Of a stretch of DNA of 64,000 nucleotides, positions 45,187 through 55,935 are shown one piece after another (the first letter of the stretch is position 1; each line of letters opens with the position of its first letter). The notes under the pieces are model-generated. The model saw nothing but the letters and a program-made list of their open reading frames with translations, was not told the DNA's origin and made no database searches. The translations under genes and the position numbers were made by a program. Origin of the DNA: Acinetobacter kanungonis (GTDB taxonomy: Bacteria > Pseudomonadota > Gammaproteobacteria > Pseudomonadales > Moraxellaceae). The stretch is from assembly GCF_009939195.1 (NCBI RefSeq), contig NZ_JAACKC010000002.1, forward strand, positions 62,001 to 126,000, given 5' to 3'.

Positions 45187-45762
45187 ATGCATGAGTTCCT
45201 AATTTCGACAGCAATTGTCGCTCTCGCTGAAATGGGTGATAAAACCCAACTTCTTGCCTTATTACTGGCTGCACGTTTCCGTAAACCTGTTCCTATCCTG
45301 ATTGCCATTTTAGCTGCAACGCTGATTAACCACGGCTTATCTGCGGTACTGGGTCAGTGGATTACGACTGTTTTGAGCCCTGAAGTCTTGATCTGGGTAT
45401 TGTCACTTGGCTTTATTGGTATGGCCGCGTGGATGCTGATTCCCGATGAGCTGGATGATGAAACCGCGAGCATCAATAAATGGCAGAAATTTGGAGTCTT
45501 GGGCGCCACCTTCATCCTGTTCTTCTTGGCTGAAATTGGTGACAAAACCCAAATTGCAACAGTGGCTTTAGCGGCACGTTATGACAGTATTTTCTGGGTT
45601 ATGGCGGGAACAACCGTGGGGATGATGCTGGCCAATGCACCTGCGGTGTTTGTAGGCAATAAACTGGCTGACAAATTGCCAATTGCATTAATTCATAAAA
45701 TTGGTGCAGCCATCTTCTTGGTGATTGGTGTCTCGACGCTGGTGCAGCACTACTTCTTCTAA
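45187..45762 (+). CDS. UPF0016/GDT1 (TMEM165) family manganese exporter
   Basis: A 191-residue inner-membrane protein with six helices in two inverted repeats. Each repeat has the metal-binding motif E-x-G-D-K-T: AEMGDKTQLL near residue 14 and AEIGDKTQIA near 116, as in GDT1/TMEM165 and bacterial MneA-type Mn2+ exporters. The yybP-ykoY riboswitch upstream agrees with Mn2+ as the substrate. The start codon is the ATG at 45187, with AGAG/AAAAG upstream; it lies just after the GGAGGGG stem-loop. Family members also transport Ca2+ or act with H+ antiport. Confidence 0.88.
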   Translation: MHEFLISTAIVALAEMGDKTQLLALLLAARFRKPVPILIAILAATLINHGLSAVLGQWITTVLSPEVLIWVLSLGFIGMAAWMLIPDELDDETASINKWQKFGVLGATFILFFLAEIGDKTQIATVALAARYDSIFWVMAGTTVGMMLANAPAVFVGNKLADKLPIALIHKIGAAIFLVIGVSTLVQHYFF

Positions 45763-45778
45763 GCCGCCCGTGATTTTA

Positions 45779-45809
45779 AGAAAACCCAGCAAAATAGTTG
45801 GGTTTTTTG
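45779..45809 (+). terminator. Terminator after the Mn exporter gene
   Basis: AAAACCCA - loop - TGGGTTTT followed by T-run. Confidence 0.85.
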
Positions 45810-45943
45810 TTATGTAAATCAGATAAATAACTTCATAAAACTGCAAACTTGCTCTGTATATTTATTGTAAGTTGGACTGATTCCCTTTATGTTATAGGGA
45901 ATTAAAAATTGAACTTTTAGAATATAAATATTGGGGTTTTGCT

Positions 45944-46741
45944 ATGGCTTTCGATCGCACCACATCGCAAGTGTTATTTGATAATGGTACGCATAAGTGC
46001 ATCAGTTTTACCAGTCTAGTCAAAGGGGAAGGCGTTCAGGCAAACCAGTTTCTGATTTTGGATCATGAGCGTGCTGCGGTATTGGACCCAGGCGGTGATT
46101 TAACTTATGTTCCGTTAACCATGGAACTGAATAAATATACACGCCTGACCAACCTCGACTATGTAATGGCATCTCATCAAGACCCTGACATTATTACTTC
46201 TATGCCCCGCTGGTTGGTGTATACCGATGCCAAAGTGGTGGCTTCAAAGCTGTGGGCGCGCTTTTTACCACATTTGAACTCCGCGTTTATGAGCGATCGT
46301 ATGAAAGGCAATTGGTTAGATCGTCTTATTGAACTGCCTGATCATGGTCAGGTGATTCCTTTGGGACAGTCTTCGATTGTAGCGATTCCAGCGCACTTTT
46401 TACATTCGGTGGGGAATTTCCAGTTTTATGATCCGATTGCGAAAATTCTATTTTCGGGCGACATGGGCGCATCCATGGTCGACGATGCCAATAAACCATT
46501 AGAAAATTTTGCGTCACATATTCCGAAAATGAAAGGCTTCCATCAGCGCTATATGTGTTCCAATAAAGTGATTCGTCTTTGGGTGAACATGGTACGCAGC
46601 ATGGATGTCGAGATGATTGTGCCGCAGCATGGTACGCCATTTATTGGTAAGGACATGATTAACCAATTCCTCGACTGGATTGAAACGCTGGAATGTGGTG
46701 TTGATTTGATGGACGAAAGTATTTTCACCTGTCCAACTTAA
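45944..46741 (+). CDS. MBL-fold metallo-hydrolase of the oxygen-binding diiron type
   Basis: A 265-residue cytoplasmic metallo-beta-lactamase-fold protein. The canonical HxHxDH metal motif is replaced by SHQDPDI near residue 78. Remaining candidate ligands are H in PAHFLHSVG, the D in LFSGDMG near 180 and H in VPQHGTPF near 228. This arrangement matches the diiron domain of flavodiiron proteins and the stand-alone oxygen-binding ODP family of some bacteria. A role in oxygen or NO sensing or binding is inferred from the family. No flavodoxin domain is attached. Monocistronic, upstream of guaB. Confidence 0.65.
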   Translation: MAFDRTTSQVLFDNGTHKCISFTSLVKGEGVQANQFLILDHERAAVLDPGGDLTYVPLTMELNKYTRLTNLDYVMASHQDPDIITSMPRWLVYTDAKVVASKLWARFLPHLNSAFMSDRMKGNWLDRLIELPDHGQVIPLGQSSIVAIPAHFLHSVGNFQFYDPIAKILFSGDMGASMVDDANKPLENFASHIPKMKGFHQRYMCSNKVIRLWVNMVRSMDVEMIVPQHGTPFIGKDMINQFLDWIETLECGVDLMDESIFTCPT

Positions 46742-46888
46742 AGCTAAATCAAGTATAAAAGGAAATTAGTGGATGGATTGACGCTAATTTCCTGAGTTAA
46801 AATTGGGTCTGCAAAATGATTTCCAGCGCGCTTGCATTTTTAAATGATATTTTTTTAATAAAAAATGAAATTTAAAGCTAAATTTGTT

Positions 46889-46894
46889 TATAAT
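46889..46894 (+). promoter_or_regulatory. guaB -10 element
   Basis: TATAAT 30 bases before the guaB ATG; the -35 is weak. The TTGTT preceding gives a partial extended element. Confidence 0.5.
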
Positions 46895-46896
46895 AG

Positions 46897-48390
<1,494 letters not shown>

Positions 48391-48409
48391 TTTTTAGTAA
48401 ATTAGATTC

Positions 48410-48443
48410 AAAGAGACCGTCAACACTATGACGGTCTTTTTTG
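48410..48443 (+). terminator. guaB terminator
   Basis: GACCGTC (48415-48421) pairs with GACGGTC (48430-48436), followed by a T-run. Confidence 0.88.
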
Positions 48444-48513
48444 TTTTGGTGTAAAGTATTTCACTATGACAAAAGGTGGATCACAACACCTAGATATAAG
48501 AAGTGAGTAAAAC

Positions 48514-49845
48514 ATGAGTTATTTTGGCACAGATGGTATTCGAGGGAAATTTGGAGAATTACCAATTACGCCTGAATTTGCACTAAAGCTAGGATTTGCT
48601 GCAGGTAAAGTTCTAAAGAAAAATTCGCAAAAAAATAAACCGATTGTGGTCTTGGGTAAAGATACTCGTCTCTCGGGTTATATTTTAGAAGCCGCTTTAC
48701 AGGCTGGATTGAATGCGGCTGGTGTCTATGTGCATTTATTGGGTCCATTGCCAACGCCTGCAATTGCGCATTTAACGCGTGCCTTACATGCTAGCTTAGG
48801 GATTGTGATTTCCGCTTCACATAATCCTTATTTTGATAACGGGATTAAATTCTTTTCGGGTGAAGGGAAAAAACTACCTGACGCATTACAAGAAGCGATT
48901 AATCAAGAATTAGAAAAAGAGTTATTGATTGAAGACACCGCTAATCTGGGTAAAAGTGTGCGGGTCAAAGATGCCAATGGGCGTTATATCGAATTCTGTA
49001 AATCGACATTCCCTTACCATTTTGATTTGTCCAATTTAAAAATTGTGGTGGACTGTGCCAATGGTGCCGCGTATAACGTTGGTCCAGCCGTATTTAAAGA
49101 GCTTGGGGCATCGGTTATTGCACTTTATAACAGACCCGATGGCTTAAATATTAATGAGCACTGTGGTTCCACTCATCCAGAAAGCCTACAAAAAGCAGTG
49201 GTTGAGCATGCTGCGGATGTGGGGATTGCCTTTGATGGTGATGCCGACCGTGTGATTATGGTCGATCGCAATGGTGAACAAATCACAGGTGACCATATTC
49301 TGTATATTTTGGCGACTCAAGCCAGTAAAAAACCAGACGGCATCGTCGGGACCGTCATGAGCAACATGGCACTGGAACTGGCACTCAAACAGGCGGAAGT
49401 GCCATTTGTGCGTGCCAAAGTGGGTGACCGTTATGTATTGCAAGCCCTTGAAGAAAACCAGTGGATCACAGGCGGTGAGCCTTCAGGTCATATTCTGACT
49501 TTGGATAAGAGCACGACAGGCGATGCCATCATTGCGGCACTCCAAGTCCTTACTGTGATGGTCGAGCAGAAAAAGGCGCTGCATGAGCTGGTTGCAGATT
49601 TTAAACTGTTCCCGCAAGTGTTGGTGAATGTGCGTTTAGAGCAGATGATCGACCCCTATGCCAACCCTGCGATGGTGGCTGAATTTGAAAAAGCTGAAGC
49701 CCAGCTGGCAGGTCGTGGACGACTGTTGATTCGTAAGTCAGGCACTGAGCCTGTGATTCGGGTCATGGTTGAAGGCGATCAACTCGAAGAAGTAACTGCA
49801 TTAGCGAATCATCTCGCAGATGTGGTTCGTACCCAAGCTGCTTAA
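48514..49845 (+). CDS. glmM: Phosphoglucosamine mutase
   Basis: Converts GlcN-6-P to GlcN-1-P for UDP-GlcNAc, which feeds peptidoglycan and LPS. 443 residues: [12 protein letters not shown] at the N-terminus, active-site Ser in [15 protein letters not shown] near 100, the Mg2+ loop DGDADR near 243 and [14 protein letters not shown] near 408. pdxH begins after 11 bases, so the two are probably cotranscribed. Confidence 0.97.
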   Translation: MSYFGTDGIRGKFGELPITPEFALKLGFAAGKVLKKNSQKNKPIVVLGKDTRLSGYILEAALQAGLNAAGVYVHLLGPLPTPAIAHLTRALHASLGIVISASHNPYFDNGIKFFSGEGKKLPDALQEAINQELEKELLIEDTANLGKSVRVKDANGRYIEFCKSTFPYHFDLSNLKIVVDCANGAAYNVGPAVFKELGASVIALYNRPDGLNINEHCGSTHPESLQKAVVEHAADVGIAFDGDADRVIMVDRNGEQITGDHILYILATQASKKPDGIVGTVMSNMALELALKQAEVPFVRAKVGDRYVLQALEENQWITGGEPSGHILTLDKSTTGDAIIAALQVLTVMVEQKKALHELVADFKLFPQVLVNVRLEQMIDPYANPAMVAEFEKAEAQLAGRGRLLIRKSGTEPVIRVMVEGDQLEEVTALANHLADVVRTQAA

Positions 49846-49856
49846 GGAAGAATGCA

Positions 49857-50513
49857 ATGAGCGATTTAATTAAAGATTTAAGTGAATTGCGTTTAAGTTA
49901 CCAAAAAGGGGAGTTGCTCGAATCCGAAGTACAGCAGCATCCGCATGAGCAATTCCTGAATTGGTTCAATATGGCATTAGAGGCGCGTTTACACGAACCA
50001 TATGCGATGTATTTGGCGACGGCAAACCGTCAAGGGCGTCCGCATGTGCGTACGGTACTGTTACGTGGCGCAACCGAAGCAGGCTATGACTTTTACACCA
50101 ATTACGACAGCCAAAAAGGTCTAGATTTGGTTGAGAATCCGTATGCGGAGCTGTTGTTCTACTGGCCTGAACTTGAGCGCCAAGTACGCGTCAGTGGTCG
50201 AGTGGAGAAAATTTCAGAAGACGAAGCAACCTCGTATTATCGCAAGCGTCCACGTGATAGTCAGATTGCGGCACATATCAGTACCCCGCAAAGTGGTGTG
50301 ATTGCCAGTCGTGATGAACTTCAGCAACGTTTCCAGAATTTACAAGATCAGGTTGCGGAGCAAGCCGAACTGGATAAACCTGCATTCTGGGGCGGCTACC
50401 GTTTACAGCCAGATTATTATGAATTCTGGCAAGGACGTCCAAATCGTTTACATGACCGCCTGAGTTATGAAAAAATTGACGGTATATGGAAATTACAACG
50501 ACTCATGCCGTAA
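49857..50513 (+). CDS. pdxH: Pyridoxamine 5'-phosphate oxidase
   Basis: FMN enzyme making pyridoxal 5'-phosphate, cytoplasmic dimer. 218 residues with the conserved RTVLLRGATEAGYDFYTNYDS region (residues about 63-83), an SGRVEKI segment and the C-terminal WQGRPNRLHDRLSY. AAGGAAG precedes the ATG. recJ starts directly after its stop. Confidence 0.97.
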   Translation: MSDLIKDLSELRLSYQKGELLESEVQQHPHEQFLNWFNMALEARLHEPYAMYLATANRQGRPHVRTVLLRGATEAGYDFYTNYDSQKGLDLVENPYAELLFYWPELERQVRVSGRVEKISEDEATSYYRKRPRDSQIAAHISTPQSGVIASRDELQQRFQNLQDQVAEQAELDKPAFWGGYRLQPDYYEFWQGRPNRLHDRLSYEKIDGIWKLQRLMP

Positions 50514-52214
50514 ATGACACAAATACAGATTAAGCAACGACCTTATTTAACACGCCCTGAAGATTTTCAGGGCGTGCCAGCTTTTATTGCACAAATTTTG
50601 GCGCGCCGAGGTGTGCAATCCGAACAAGAACTTGAATTCAAACTCAAGCATTTATTGGCACCGAATTTAAAAGGGCTCACACAAGCCATTGCATTGCTGG
50701 ATCACGCCATTGATCAGCAGAAAAAAATAGTAATTGTTGGCGATTATGATGCCGATGGTGCCACCAGCACAGCCTTGATGATTTTGGCTTTGCAAGAGAT
50801 GGGTGCAGAGGTGAATTATCTGGTGCCTGACCGCTTTAAATATGGCTATGGTTTAACCCCAGCGATTGCAGATTTGGCTTTTGCCAAGTTTCAGCCGCAA
50901 GTGCTGGTCACGGTTGATAATGGCATTTCTAGCCATGCAGGCGTGGCACAGGCACAAGCGCTAGGTATGCAGGTGGTGATCACTGATCATCACTTGACCA
51001 CAAAAGAAACACCTGCTGCGGAAGCCGTGGTGAATCCGAATCAATTGGGCTGCGAGTTTCCAAGTAAAGCCTTGGCGGGTGTAGGCGTTGCATTTTATCT
51101 ACTGGCGAATTTGAGTAGCCACCGTGCGCAGCAAAGTAAATCCAGTGCCAAGATGGCGCAATATTTGGATTTGGTGGCGTTGGGGACCTATGCCGACGTT
51201 GCAGCACTGGACTATAACAACCGTATTCTAGTGGATGCCGGTTTGAAACGCATCCAGCAACAGCAGTGTCGTGTCGGAATTTCAGCTTTATTGTACATTG
51301 CGGGACGTGATGCAGCACAACTTAAAGCTCAAGATCTCGGTTTTGTCTTGGGTCCGCGGATCAATGCTGCGGGACGTATGGAAACCATGGATATTGGTAT
51401 CGAGTGTCTTTTGGCAGAGGATTACAGCAGTGCTTATGCGTTGGCACAGCAGTTGAATCAACTGAATGTTGAGCGTCGCCAAGTCGAAACACAAATGAAG
51501 CAGGATGCCTTAACCGCTTTGGCACAATTTAAGTTGGATGAGACGGAAACACCAGCGGCATTGATTTTATTTGAGCCACATTGGCATCAAGGCGTGATTG
51601 GCATTGTGGCGGGGCGGTTGAAGGAGCAGTTTCATCGCCCTGCCATTGTGTTTGCCGCAGATGACGATGGTGAACATATCAAAGGTTCTGCCCGATCGAT
51701 AGAGGGAATTCATATTCGCGATGCGATTGAAAGCGTTGCAGAACAATCTCCGCATTTGGTCAGTCATTTTGGCGGACATGCCGCTGCGGCAGGGTTGACC
51801 ATCAAGAAACAGCATTTTGAAGAATTTAAACAGCAATTTGTTCAGTTGATTCAAACGATGGATGAGGCTTTATTTCAAGCCACATTATGGACCGATGGTG
51901 TGCTTCCGACTGAAGCATTGAATTTGGATACGGTACATTTGTTACAGCATTTAAGCCCGTGGGGACAAAAATTTCCTTCTCCTGTTTTTGAAGGGCAGTT
52001 TCAGGTGCTGGATTATCGTTGGTTAAAGGAACTACACCTGAAACTTCGACTGGCCTTAGACAATGGTCAAGTGGTGGATGCCATCGCCTTTAATGCAGCA
52101 GATAAATTTAGCTTTGATCCGATGCAATCTTCTGTGCATTTGGTGTATGAGTTAGAGCAAAACAGTTTTAATGGTCAGGTCAGTTTGCAACTGAGAGTGT
52201 TGCATTTGCAATAA
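50514..52214 (+). CDS. recJ: Single-strand-specific 5'-3' exonuclease RecJ
   Basis: DHH-family exonuclease for recombination and mismatch repair. 566 residues: VGDYDADGATST near residue 76, VTVDNG near 133, ITDHHLTT near 156 (DHH), GPRINAAGRM near 280 and the DHHA1 motif FGGHAAAAG near 418. An OB-like C-terminal domain follows. The ATG directly abuts the pdxH stop, indicating coupling. The length is typical. Confidence 0.96.
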   Translation: MTQIQIKQRPYLTRPEDFQGVPAFIAQILARRGVQSEQELEFKLKHLLAPNLKGLTQAIALLDHAIDQQKKIVIVGDYDADGATSTALMILALQEMGAEVNYLVPDRFKYGYGLTPAIADLAFAKFQPQVLVTVDNGISSHAGVAQAQALGMQVVITDHHLTTKETPAAEAVVNPNQLGCEFPSKALAGVGVAFYLLANLSSHRAQQSKSSAKMAQYLDLVALGTYADVAALDYNNRILVDAGLKRIQQQQCRVGISALLYIAGRDAAQLKAQDLGFVLGPRINAAGRMETMDIGIECLLAEDYSSAYALAQQLNQLNVERRQVETQMKQDALTALAQFKLDETETPAALILFEPHWHQGVIGIVAGRLKEQFHRPAIVFAADDDGEHIKGSARSIEGIHIRDAIESVAEQSPHLVSHFGGHAAAAGLTIKKQHFEEFKQQFVQLIQTMDEALFQATLWTDGVLPTEALNLDTVHLLQHLSPWGQKFPSPVFEGQFQVLDYRWLKELHLKLRLALDNGQVVDAIAFNAADKFSFDPMQSSVHLVYELEQNSFNGQVSLQLRVLHLQ

Positions 52215-52246
52215 TAAAAAAACCGCTGAATTCAGCGGTTTTTTTA
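52215..52246. terminator. Bidirectional terminator, perfect palindrome
   Basis: The core ACCGCTGAATTCAGCGGT is flanked by A/T runs on both sides. It serves recJ (+) and the first porin (-). Confidence 0.92.
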
Positions 52247-52265
52247 TGGATATCGTTTGGGTAAA

Positions 52266-53042
52266 TTAGAAGCGGTATTTCGCTGCTACACCAAACTTGT
52301 TGTAGTCATTGTTGCCGATTTCACCAAAACCAACACTGCCTTCAAGGCTGACTTGTGGTGTAAAGAATTTACGTACATTTACACCAAATTCGTTTACATC
52401 ACTCAGATCATTGCTGTAGTAGTCAGCACCGACACTGAAGCTTTTATCAATAAAGTAGTCCGCTGCAAGATTGTACTCATCTAGGTCACCAAAAGAAGCA
52501 CCTGCTTCTAGGTTGATGTCTTTACCATTGCTCAGTTGAGTGACATATTTTGCACGTACTGTTGGGTCTACACCATCATCATAGTCGTCGTCATAGCCTT
52601 TTAGACCAGCCGCCACCAAGAAGCCTGGTGCAGGTAAGTAACCGACTTCAGCGCTGTAAAGCGTGGTGTCACGGTCACGACCATAACGTTGTTCTACATC
52701 TTGGCGACCAATGTTACCGCTCAAGTAGAAATCCGAGTTAGGTACGAAGAATTCAACGCCAGCACCGTAGTTATTCTCTTCGTCATCGCCGGCTTCTTTA
52801 TAAGCATAGTGTGCATTGACATTGCTGGCACGGTCTAAGAACGCCGCTTCTGCTAAAGGTGCATTACGGGTTTGTACAGGGTTGAAGTAATAAGTGCCAT
52901 CTACACCAAAAGAGCCGCTTGAGCTGCCGTTATCCGGATCGATTAGTCCAGCAGAAGCACCGATTTCTGCTTGGTATGCGTGTGCTGTTCCAGTCATTGC
53001 AACGACAGAGAATAGCGCTGAAGCAATTGCTAATTTTTTCAT
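52266..53042 (-). CDS. Omp33-36-type outer-membrane porin, paralogue 1
   Basis: A 258-residue outer-membrane barrel of the Acinetobacter porin family around Omp33-36. It has a signal peptide (GTAHAYQ), a short N-terminal strand region, the shared segment YYFNPVQTRNAPLAEAAFLDR near residue 50, alternating acidic loops (GDDEENN, DDDYDDG) and a final Phe (KYRF). AGAGGGG nine bases before the ATG gives strong translation. It lies in tandem with paralogue 2 on the same strand, separated by 310 bases with a terminator. Substrate unknown; the acidic loops suggest cation preference. Confidence 0.8.
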   Translation of the reverse strand: MKKLAIASALFSVVAMTGTAHAYQAEIGASAGLIDPDNGSSSGSFGVDGTYYFNPVQTRNAPLAEAAFLDRASNVNAHYAYKEAGDDEENNYGAGVEFFVPNSDFYLSGNIGRQDVEQRYGRDRDTTLYSAEVGYLPAPGFLVAAGLKGYDDDYDDGVDPTVRAKYVTQLSNGKDINLEAGASFGDLDEYNLAADYFIDKSFSVGADYYSNDLSDVNEFGVNVRKFFTPQVSLEGSVGFGEIGNNDYNKFGVAAKYRF

Positions 53043-53300
53043 GGAAATGACCCCTCTGAAATTTGGCTAATAAATAAGTTAAATTTTTTGTTACACTTTT
53101 AGTCTAGGGGAAAACACAAAAGCGTCAACAGCTCGAAGGTTACGGAATTGTGTCGAGCGTAATATTGTGTAATTACGTTATTTTAAATATTTGATATATA
53201 AGTAATTTAATAATTGTAGTGATTTATTAAAATTGTGGATTTTCTATGAATAGCATAGTTTTTGCTGAAAAAAGCGACGAAATTGTAAGCGAAAAATAAA

Positions 53301-53330
53301 TAAAACACGCCTTAACGACGTGTTTTATTT
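53301..53330 (-). terminator. Terminator of the second porin gene
   Basis: TAAAACACG / CGTGTTTTA stem read on the minus strand, 26 bases after the stop of the gene at 53353. The rest of the 310-base gap 53043-53352 is AT-rich and holds the promoter of paralogue 1; no gene seen. Confidence 0.8.
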
Positions 53331-53352
53331 ACATGGATAAAAGAGCGGAAAA

Positions 53353-54192
53353 TTAGAAGCGTAATGTAGCATTCACATTAAAAGCTTGCACATCATCACC
53401 AAAACCAACAGTACCGCCAAGTGCAAAGTTTGGATTTAAGAAATATTTAGAACGTACTGAGAAGAAGTCGAGGTCTTCATCACCATCATCCTCAATGTTA
53501 TAGGCTAAACCAAAGCTAAAGGCTGGATCAAAATAATAATCGGCAGCTAAGCTAATATTATCGGTATCACCCCAAGCGCCTTCCGCTTCAAAGTTAACAA
53601 ATTGCCCTTGTCCTACTGGTGCAACATATTTGGCAGCCAAGGCAAAACGGTTATCATCGTTGTCTTCATCGCCTTGGTAGCCATCGATACCTGTTGCAAT
53701 CAGAAGGTTCGGGAGCGGGAAATAACCGATCAAGGCGCGATAGGTGGTAGCATCATAATCTTCTTTATATTTGCGGCTGCCGAGCACAGATTGGATTGTG
53801 GTTTCATCCTCAGCTTGTCCAAACCCAACCTGACCATTTAAATAGATTTGGTTGACAAAATATTCGATGCCAGCGCCAATATGGTTGGCATTACTTTCAT
53901 AAGAAATATTATTGCCTAGACCATCGGACCAAGTTTTACTGTCCCAGTAGTTATAGCGATAACTTAGCGAGGCATTGCTATGATGACCCAAGAATGCAGC
54001 TTCATTCAGCGGTGCATTTTTTGCCATGACTGGTGTGAAGTAGAAAGTCCCTTTCAGGTCAAACTGCCCTTCAGCATCCGTAATATTATCGTCACGGTCA
54101 AAATAGCTAAAGCCTGTATCTATTTGCGCATCATAGGCAAAACTTGTGGATGCCATCATAGCTAAAGCCAAACTGACGAATACGTGTTTCAT
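53353..54192 (-). CDS. Omp33-36-type outer-membrane porin, paralogue 2
   Basis: A 279-residue paralogue of the preceding porin. It shares the YYFNP/TFYFTPVMAKNAPLNEAAFL segment near residue 50, the domain order and the terminal Phe (NATLRF), but has a longer first loop (NYWDSKTWSD). Signal peptide ends SFAYD. AGGGG ten bases before the ATG. The duplication looks old, given the visible sequence divergence. Function unknown. Confidence 0.8.
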   Translation of the reverse strand: MKHVFVSLALAMMASTSFAYDAQIDTGFSYFDRDDNITDAEGQFDLKGTFYFTPVMAKNAPLNEAAFLGHHSNASLSYRYNYWDSKTWSDGLGNNISYESNANHIGAGIEYFVNQIYLNGQVGFGQAEDETTIQSVLGSRKYKEDYDATTYRALIGYFPLPNLLIATGIDGYQGDEDNDDNRFALAAKYVAPVGQGQFVNFEAEGAWGDTDNISLAADYYFDPAFSFGLAYNIEDDGDEDLDFFSVRSKYFLNPNFALGGTVGFGDDVQAFNVNATLRF

Positions 54193-54326
54193 GAAATAAA
54201 CCCCTGAAGTGGTTGTCGTTATAAAATTGTTATGCTGTTTTAAAGTGCGGCTATTGTTGTTAAATCCAGCAGCCCCGTCAATTCCTAATTACATGTAGGG
54301 GTTAAAAATCTCGACATGCTCTGTGC

Positions 54327-54332
54327 TATAAT
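54327..54332 (+). promoter_or_regulatory. Extended -10 promoter of prfB
   Basis: TGCTATAAT, an extended -10 element, 43 bases before the prfB start codon; no good -35. Confidence 0.65.
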
Positions 54333-54374
54333 TGAGGGCTATTTAAGCTAATAATTGATTTGAGAGTAGCTCCC

Positions 54375-55470
54375 GTGGAAATTAATCCTTATTTAAACCA
54401 ATTAAAAGATTTAAACGACCGTGGTCAAACACTACGGGGGTATCTTTGACTACGATCTGAAAAAAGAACGTTTAGAAGAAGTTCTGCGTGAATTAGAAGA
54501 TCCTGCGATTTGGAATGACCAGAGCCGTGCGCAGGCAATGGCCAAAGAAAAAGGCGAACTCGAAAACGTTTTAAACGTATTGGATGGTTTAGCGACTCAA
54601 CTTGAAGATGCACAAGCGATGCTGGATTTGGCAGTTGAAGCCGATGACGAGAGTCTGTTGGCCGATGTGCAATCTGAATTGAGTTCTGCCGAAGAAGAAC
54701 TGGCAAAACTTGAATTCCGCCGTATGTTCAGCAACCCAATGGACCCGAATCCATGTTATGTGGAAATTCAGGCAGGTTCAGGTGGTACTGAAGCACAAGA
54801 CTGGGCATCCATGTTGTTGCGTATGTATATGCGCTGGATCGAACGTCACGGCTTTAAAGCCGAGCTGATGGAAGAATCTGACGGTGATGTGGCAGGGATT
54901 AAATCGGCAACTATTCGTGTTGAAGGTGAATATGCCTATGGTTGGTTGCGTACCGAATCAGGTGTACACCGTTTAGTGCGTAAATCGCCATTTGACTCGG
55001 GTAACCGTCGTCATACCTCGTTCTCTGCGGTGTTTGTCTCTCCAGAAGTTGATGACAATATTGAAATTGACATCAATCCATCGGATGTCCGTACCGATAC
55101 GTATCGTGCTTCGGGTGCAGGTGGTCAGCACATTAACAAAACTGACTCTGCGGTACGTTTAACCCATGCGCCGACAGGTATTGTGGTGGCGTGTCAGAAC
55201 CAGCGTTCACAACACGCCAACCGTGATCATGCATGGAAACAGTTACGTGCCAAGTTGTATGAGCTGGAAATGAGCAAACGTAACGAAGCTGCGCAAGCAC
55301 TAGAAGACTCGAAGTCGGATATTGGTTGGGGCAGCCAGATTCGTTCCTACGTTTTGGATGACTCACGTATTAAAGACTTACGTACTGGTGTTGAAAATTC
55401 GAATACGGGTGCAGTATTGGATGGTGATCTGGATAAATTTATTGAGGCGAGCTTAAAGCAAGGCTTATAA
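54375..55470 (+). CDS. prfB: Peptide chain release factor 2 with programmed +1 frameshift
   Basis: Class I release factor reading UAA/UGA. Translation starts at GTG 54375, runs 24 codons to CTT, and meets UGA at 54447-54449. The ribosome slips +1 at CTT-TGA-C with an SD-like CGGGGG three bases before, exactly the RF2 autoregulatory site. The second frame (54448-55470) gives 340 more residues, total 364. SPF motif ([13 protein letters not shown]) near residue 205 and GGQ ([11 protein letters not shown]) near 250 are intact. The N-terminal 24 residues match RF2 (ENP...LRGYL pattern). Low RF2 favours frameshifting, giving feedback control. Confidence 0.97.
54435..54450 (+). promoter_or_regulatory. 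RF2 programmed frameshift site
   Basis: CGGGGG-TAT-CTT-TGA-C: internal SD-like stretch, slippery CTT and the in-frame UGA codon that RF2 itself decodes. Confidence 0.95.
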
Positions 55471-55511
55471 GTTAAGTATCATCAGTAACTTAGCCAAGTT
55501 TGATGCAGTTT

Positions 55512-55564
55512 TTTACAATATATCTAAAATATTCGATATAAAAATCGAAAAAATGCGATATATT
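55512..55564. promoter_or_regulatory. Putative ArsR operator
   Basis: TTCGAT-ATAAAA-ATCGAA, a perfect dyad near 55532-55549, flanked by ATATATC and GATATAT arms in the leader of the regulator gene. Autorepression is expected for the family. Confidence 0.55.
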
Positions 55565-55611
55565 AAAGAAAAGCTGAATCAAGCTTGTGCCTGATTGAAC
55601 ATGTCTGGACT

Positions 55612-55911
55612 ATGGATATTGATTTAATTTTTAAAGCATTGGCGAATCCGACCCGCCGTCAAATTCTGGAATGGTTAAAACATCCTGAACAGTTTTTATC
55701 GGCTGAAGAATGTGGTGGCTTTAGACGTGGCGTATGTGCTGGGCACATTGAACGTTTGGGTAAAGTCTCGCAATCGACCATGTCGAATCATCTTTCGGTG
55801 CTCCAACAGGCAGGTTTAATTCAAGTCGAAAAATACGGACAGTGGTCTTATTTTTCCCGTAACGAAGCCTTGATTCAGCAATATATCGATCATTTAAAAC
55901 ATTCACTTTAA
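55612..55911 (+). CDS. ArsR-family regulator with a Cys-rich insertion
   Basis: A 99-residue winged-helix repressor. The core ALANPTRRQILEWLKH and recognition helix SQSTMSNHLSVLQQAGLI are typical of ArsR. Between them is the insertion ECGGFRRGVCAGHIERLG with two cysteines (about residues 33 and 41), which could sense metals or electrophiles. The start ATG at 55612 lacks a strong ribosome site, and TTG 55585 is the alternative. It lies 24 bases upstream of an Old Yellow Enzyme gene, most likely as its regulator. Confidence 0.75.
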   Translation: MDIDLIFKALANPTRRQILEWLKHPEQFLSAEECGGFRRGVCAGHIERLGKVSQSTMSNHLSVLQQAGLIQVEKYGQWSYFSRNEALIQQYIDHLKHSL

Positions 55912-55935
55912 GTTTGAGTGAATATTGAGGCGACT

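Noticed and set aside
54421-54447. Start of RF2 at a GTG in the second frame near the frameshift site
   Set aside because: The first frame (from GTG 54375) encodes the conserved RF2 N-terminus, so the frameshift reading is right.
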